This document shows, in pieces, positions 6,402 to 6,477 of a DNA stretch of 6,477 bases. This DNA comes from CAIOSQ01 sp044359885. GTDB lineage: Bacteria > Pseudomonadota > Alphaproteobacteria > CACIAM-22H2. The position numbers and the translations under genes were made by a program. Within the stretch, counting starts at the first letter, position 1. Every line of letters starts with the position of its first letter. The stretch spans positions 1 through 6,477 of the forward strand of contig JBIKLI010000255.1 in NCBI GenBank assembly GCA_044359885.1, written 5' to 3'. The notes beneath the pieces were generated by a model. That model did no database searches. It saw only the letters and a program-made list of their open reading frames with translations, and was not told the origin of the DNA.

Positions 6402-6435
6402 GAAACTGATCCGGATCGGATAAACTTCCAGTTTC
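6402..6435. promoter_or_regulatory. Inverted repeat with central palindrome upstream of msrA, possible operator
   Basis: GAAACTG (6402-6408) and CAGTTTC (6429-6435) are a perfect 7-base inverted repeat 20 bases apart. The first arm runs into a 10-base perfect palindrome, GATCCGGATC (6408-6417). The block sits 37 to 70 bases upstream of the msrA start, where an operator or promoter would be expected, and is more AT-rich than its surroundings. I could not identify a clear -35/-10 pair for msrA. The rest of the 112-base upstream region (to 6477) shows nothing else I can name; the gene beyond is outside the window. Confidence 0.3.
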
Positions 6436-6477
6436 TGGCGACCGCCGCGCGATTGAGGCTGACCTTTTTCGACTTTT

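Noticed and set aside
6463..6477. T-rich end of the window as a terminator
   Set aside because: There are two short T-runs but no convincing stem before them, and the neighbouring gene is not in view.

Overview
The window is ordinary, GC-rich (roughly two-thirds G+C by eye) chromosomal DNA. The protein sequences point to an alphaproteobacterium: SdhA ends in FPPKARVY, SdhB begins MAEFTLPQNSRV, and the CitE-family protein most resembles the Rhodobacter-type (3S)-malyl-CoA thioesterase. I cannot place the genus. I see no mobile elements, CRISPR arrays, tRNAs or rRNAs.

Layout. On the minus strand, 1-445 is the N-terminal half of a pyridoxal kinase (pdxY), cut by the window edge. A 109-bp divergent gap separates it from a plus-strand CoA ester lyase/thioesterase of the CitE/HpcH family (555-1469). 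After an 81-bp gap come the four genes of complex II, sdhC (1551-1958), sdhD (1961-2341), sdhA (2366-4180) and sdhB (4207-4983), tightly packed with gaps of 2 to 26 bp. A racemase-fold protein with a single cysteine (5004-5669) starts 20 bp after sdhB and looks like the last gene of that operon. A convergent methionine sulfoxide reductase A gene (msrA, 5709-6365, minus strand) follows after 39 bp, and the last 112 bp are its upstream region.

How the genes fit together. SdhCDAB forms the membrane-bound succinate:ubiquinone oxidoreductase: flavoprotein SdhA, three-cluster iron-sulfur protein SdhB, and two small haem b anchors. All expected cofactor and active-site residues are present. If the upstream gene is a malyl-CoA thioesterase, it would feed malate into the same part of central carbon metabolism, as in the glyoxylate-yielding ethylmalonyl-CoA pathway; that is inference from resemblance and position. 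The racemase-fold protein has no recognisable partner reaction here and is the only gene whose role is truly open. PdxY (vitamin B6 salvage) and MsrA (repair of oxidised methionine) look like unrelated neighbours.

I did not find a convincing undescribed system. The points most worth a second look are the one-cysteine racemase-fold protein attached to the sdh operon, the CitE-family gene beside sdh with a glutamate at the lid position, and an inverted-repeat region upstream of msrA. Long open frames antisense to or overlapping the sdh genes are shadows produced by high GC.
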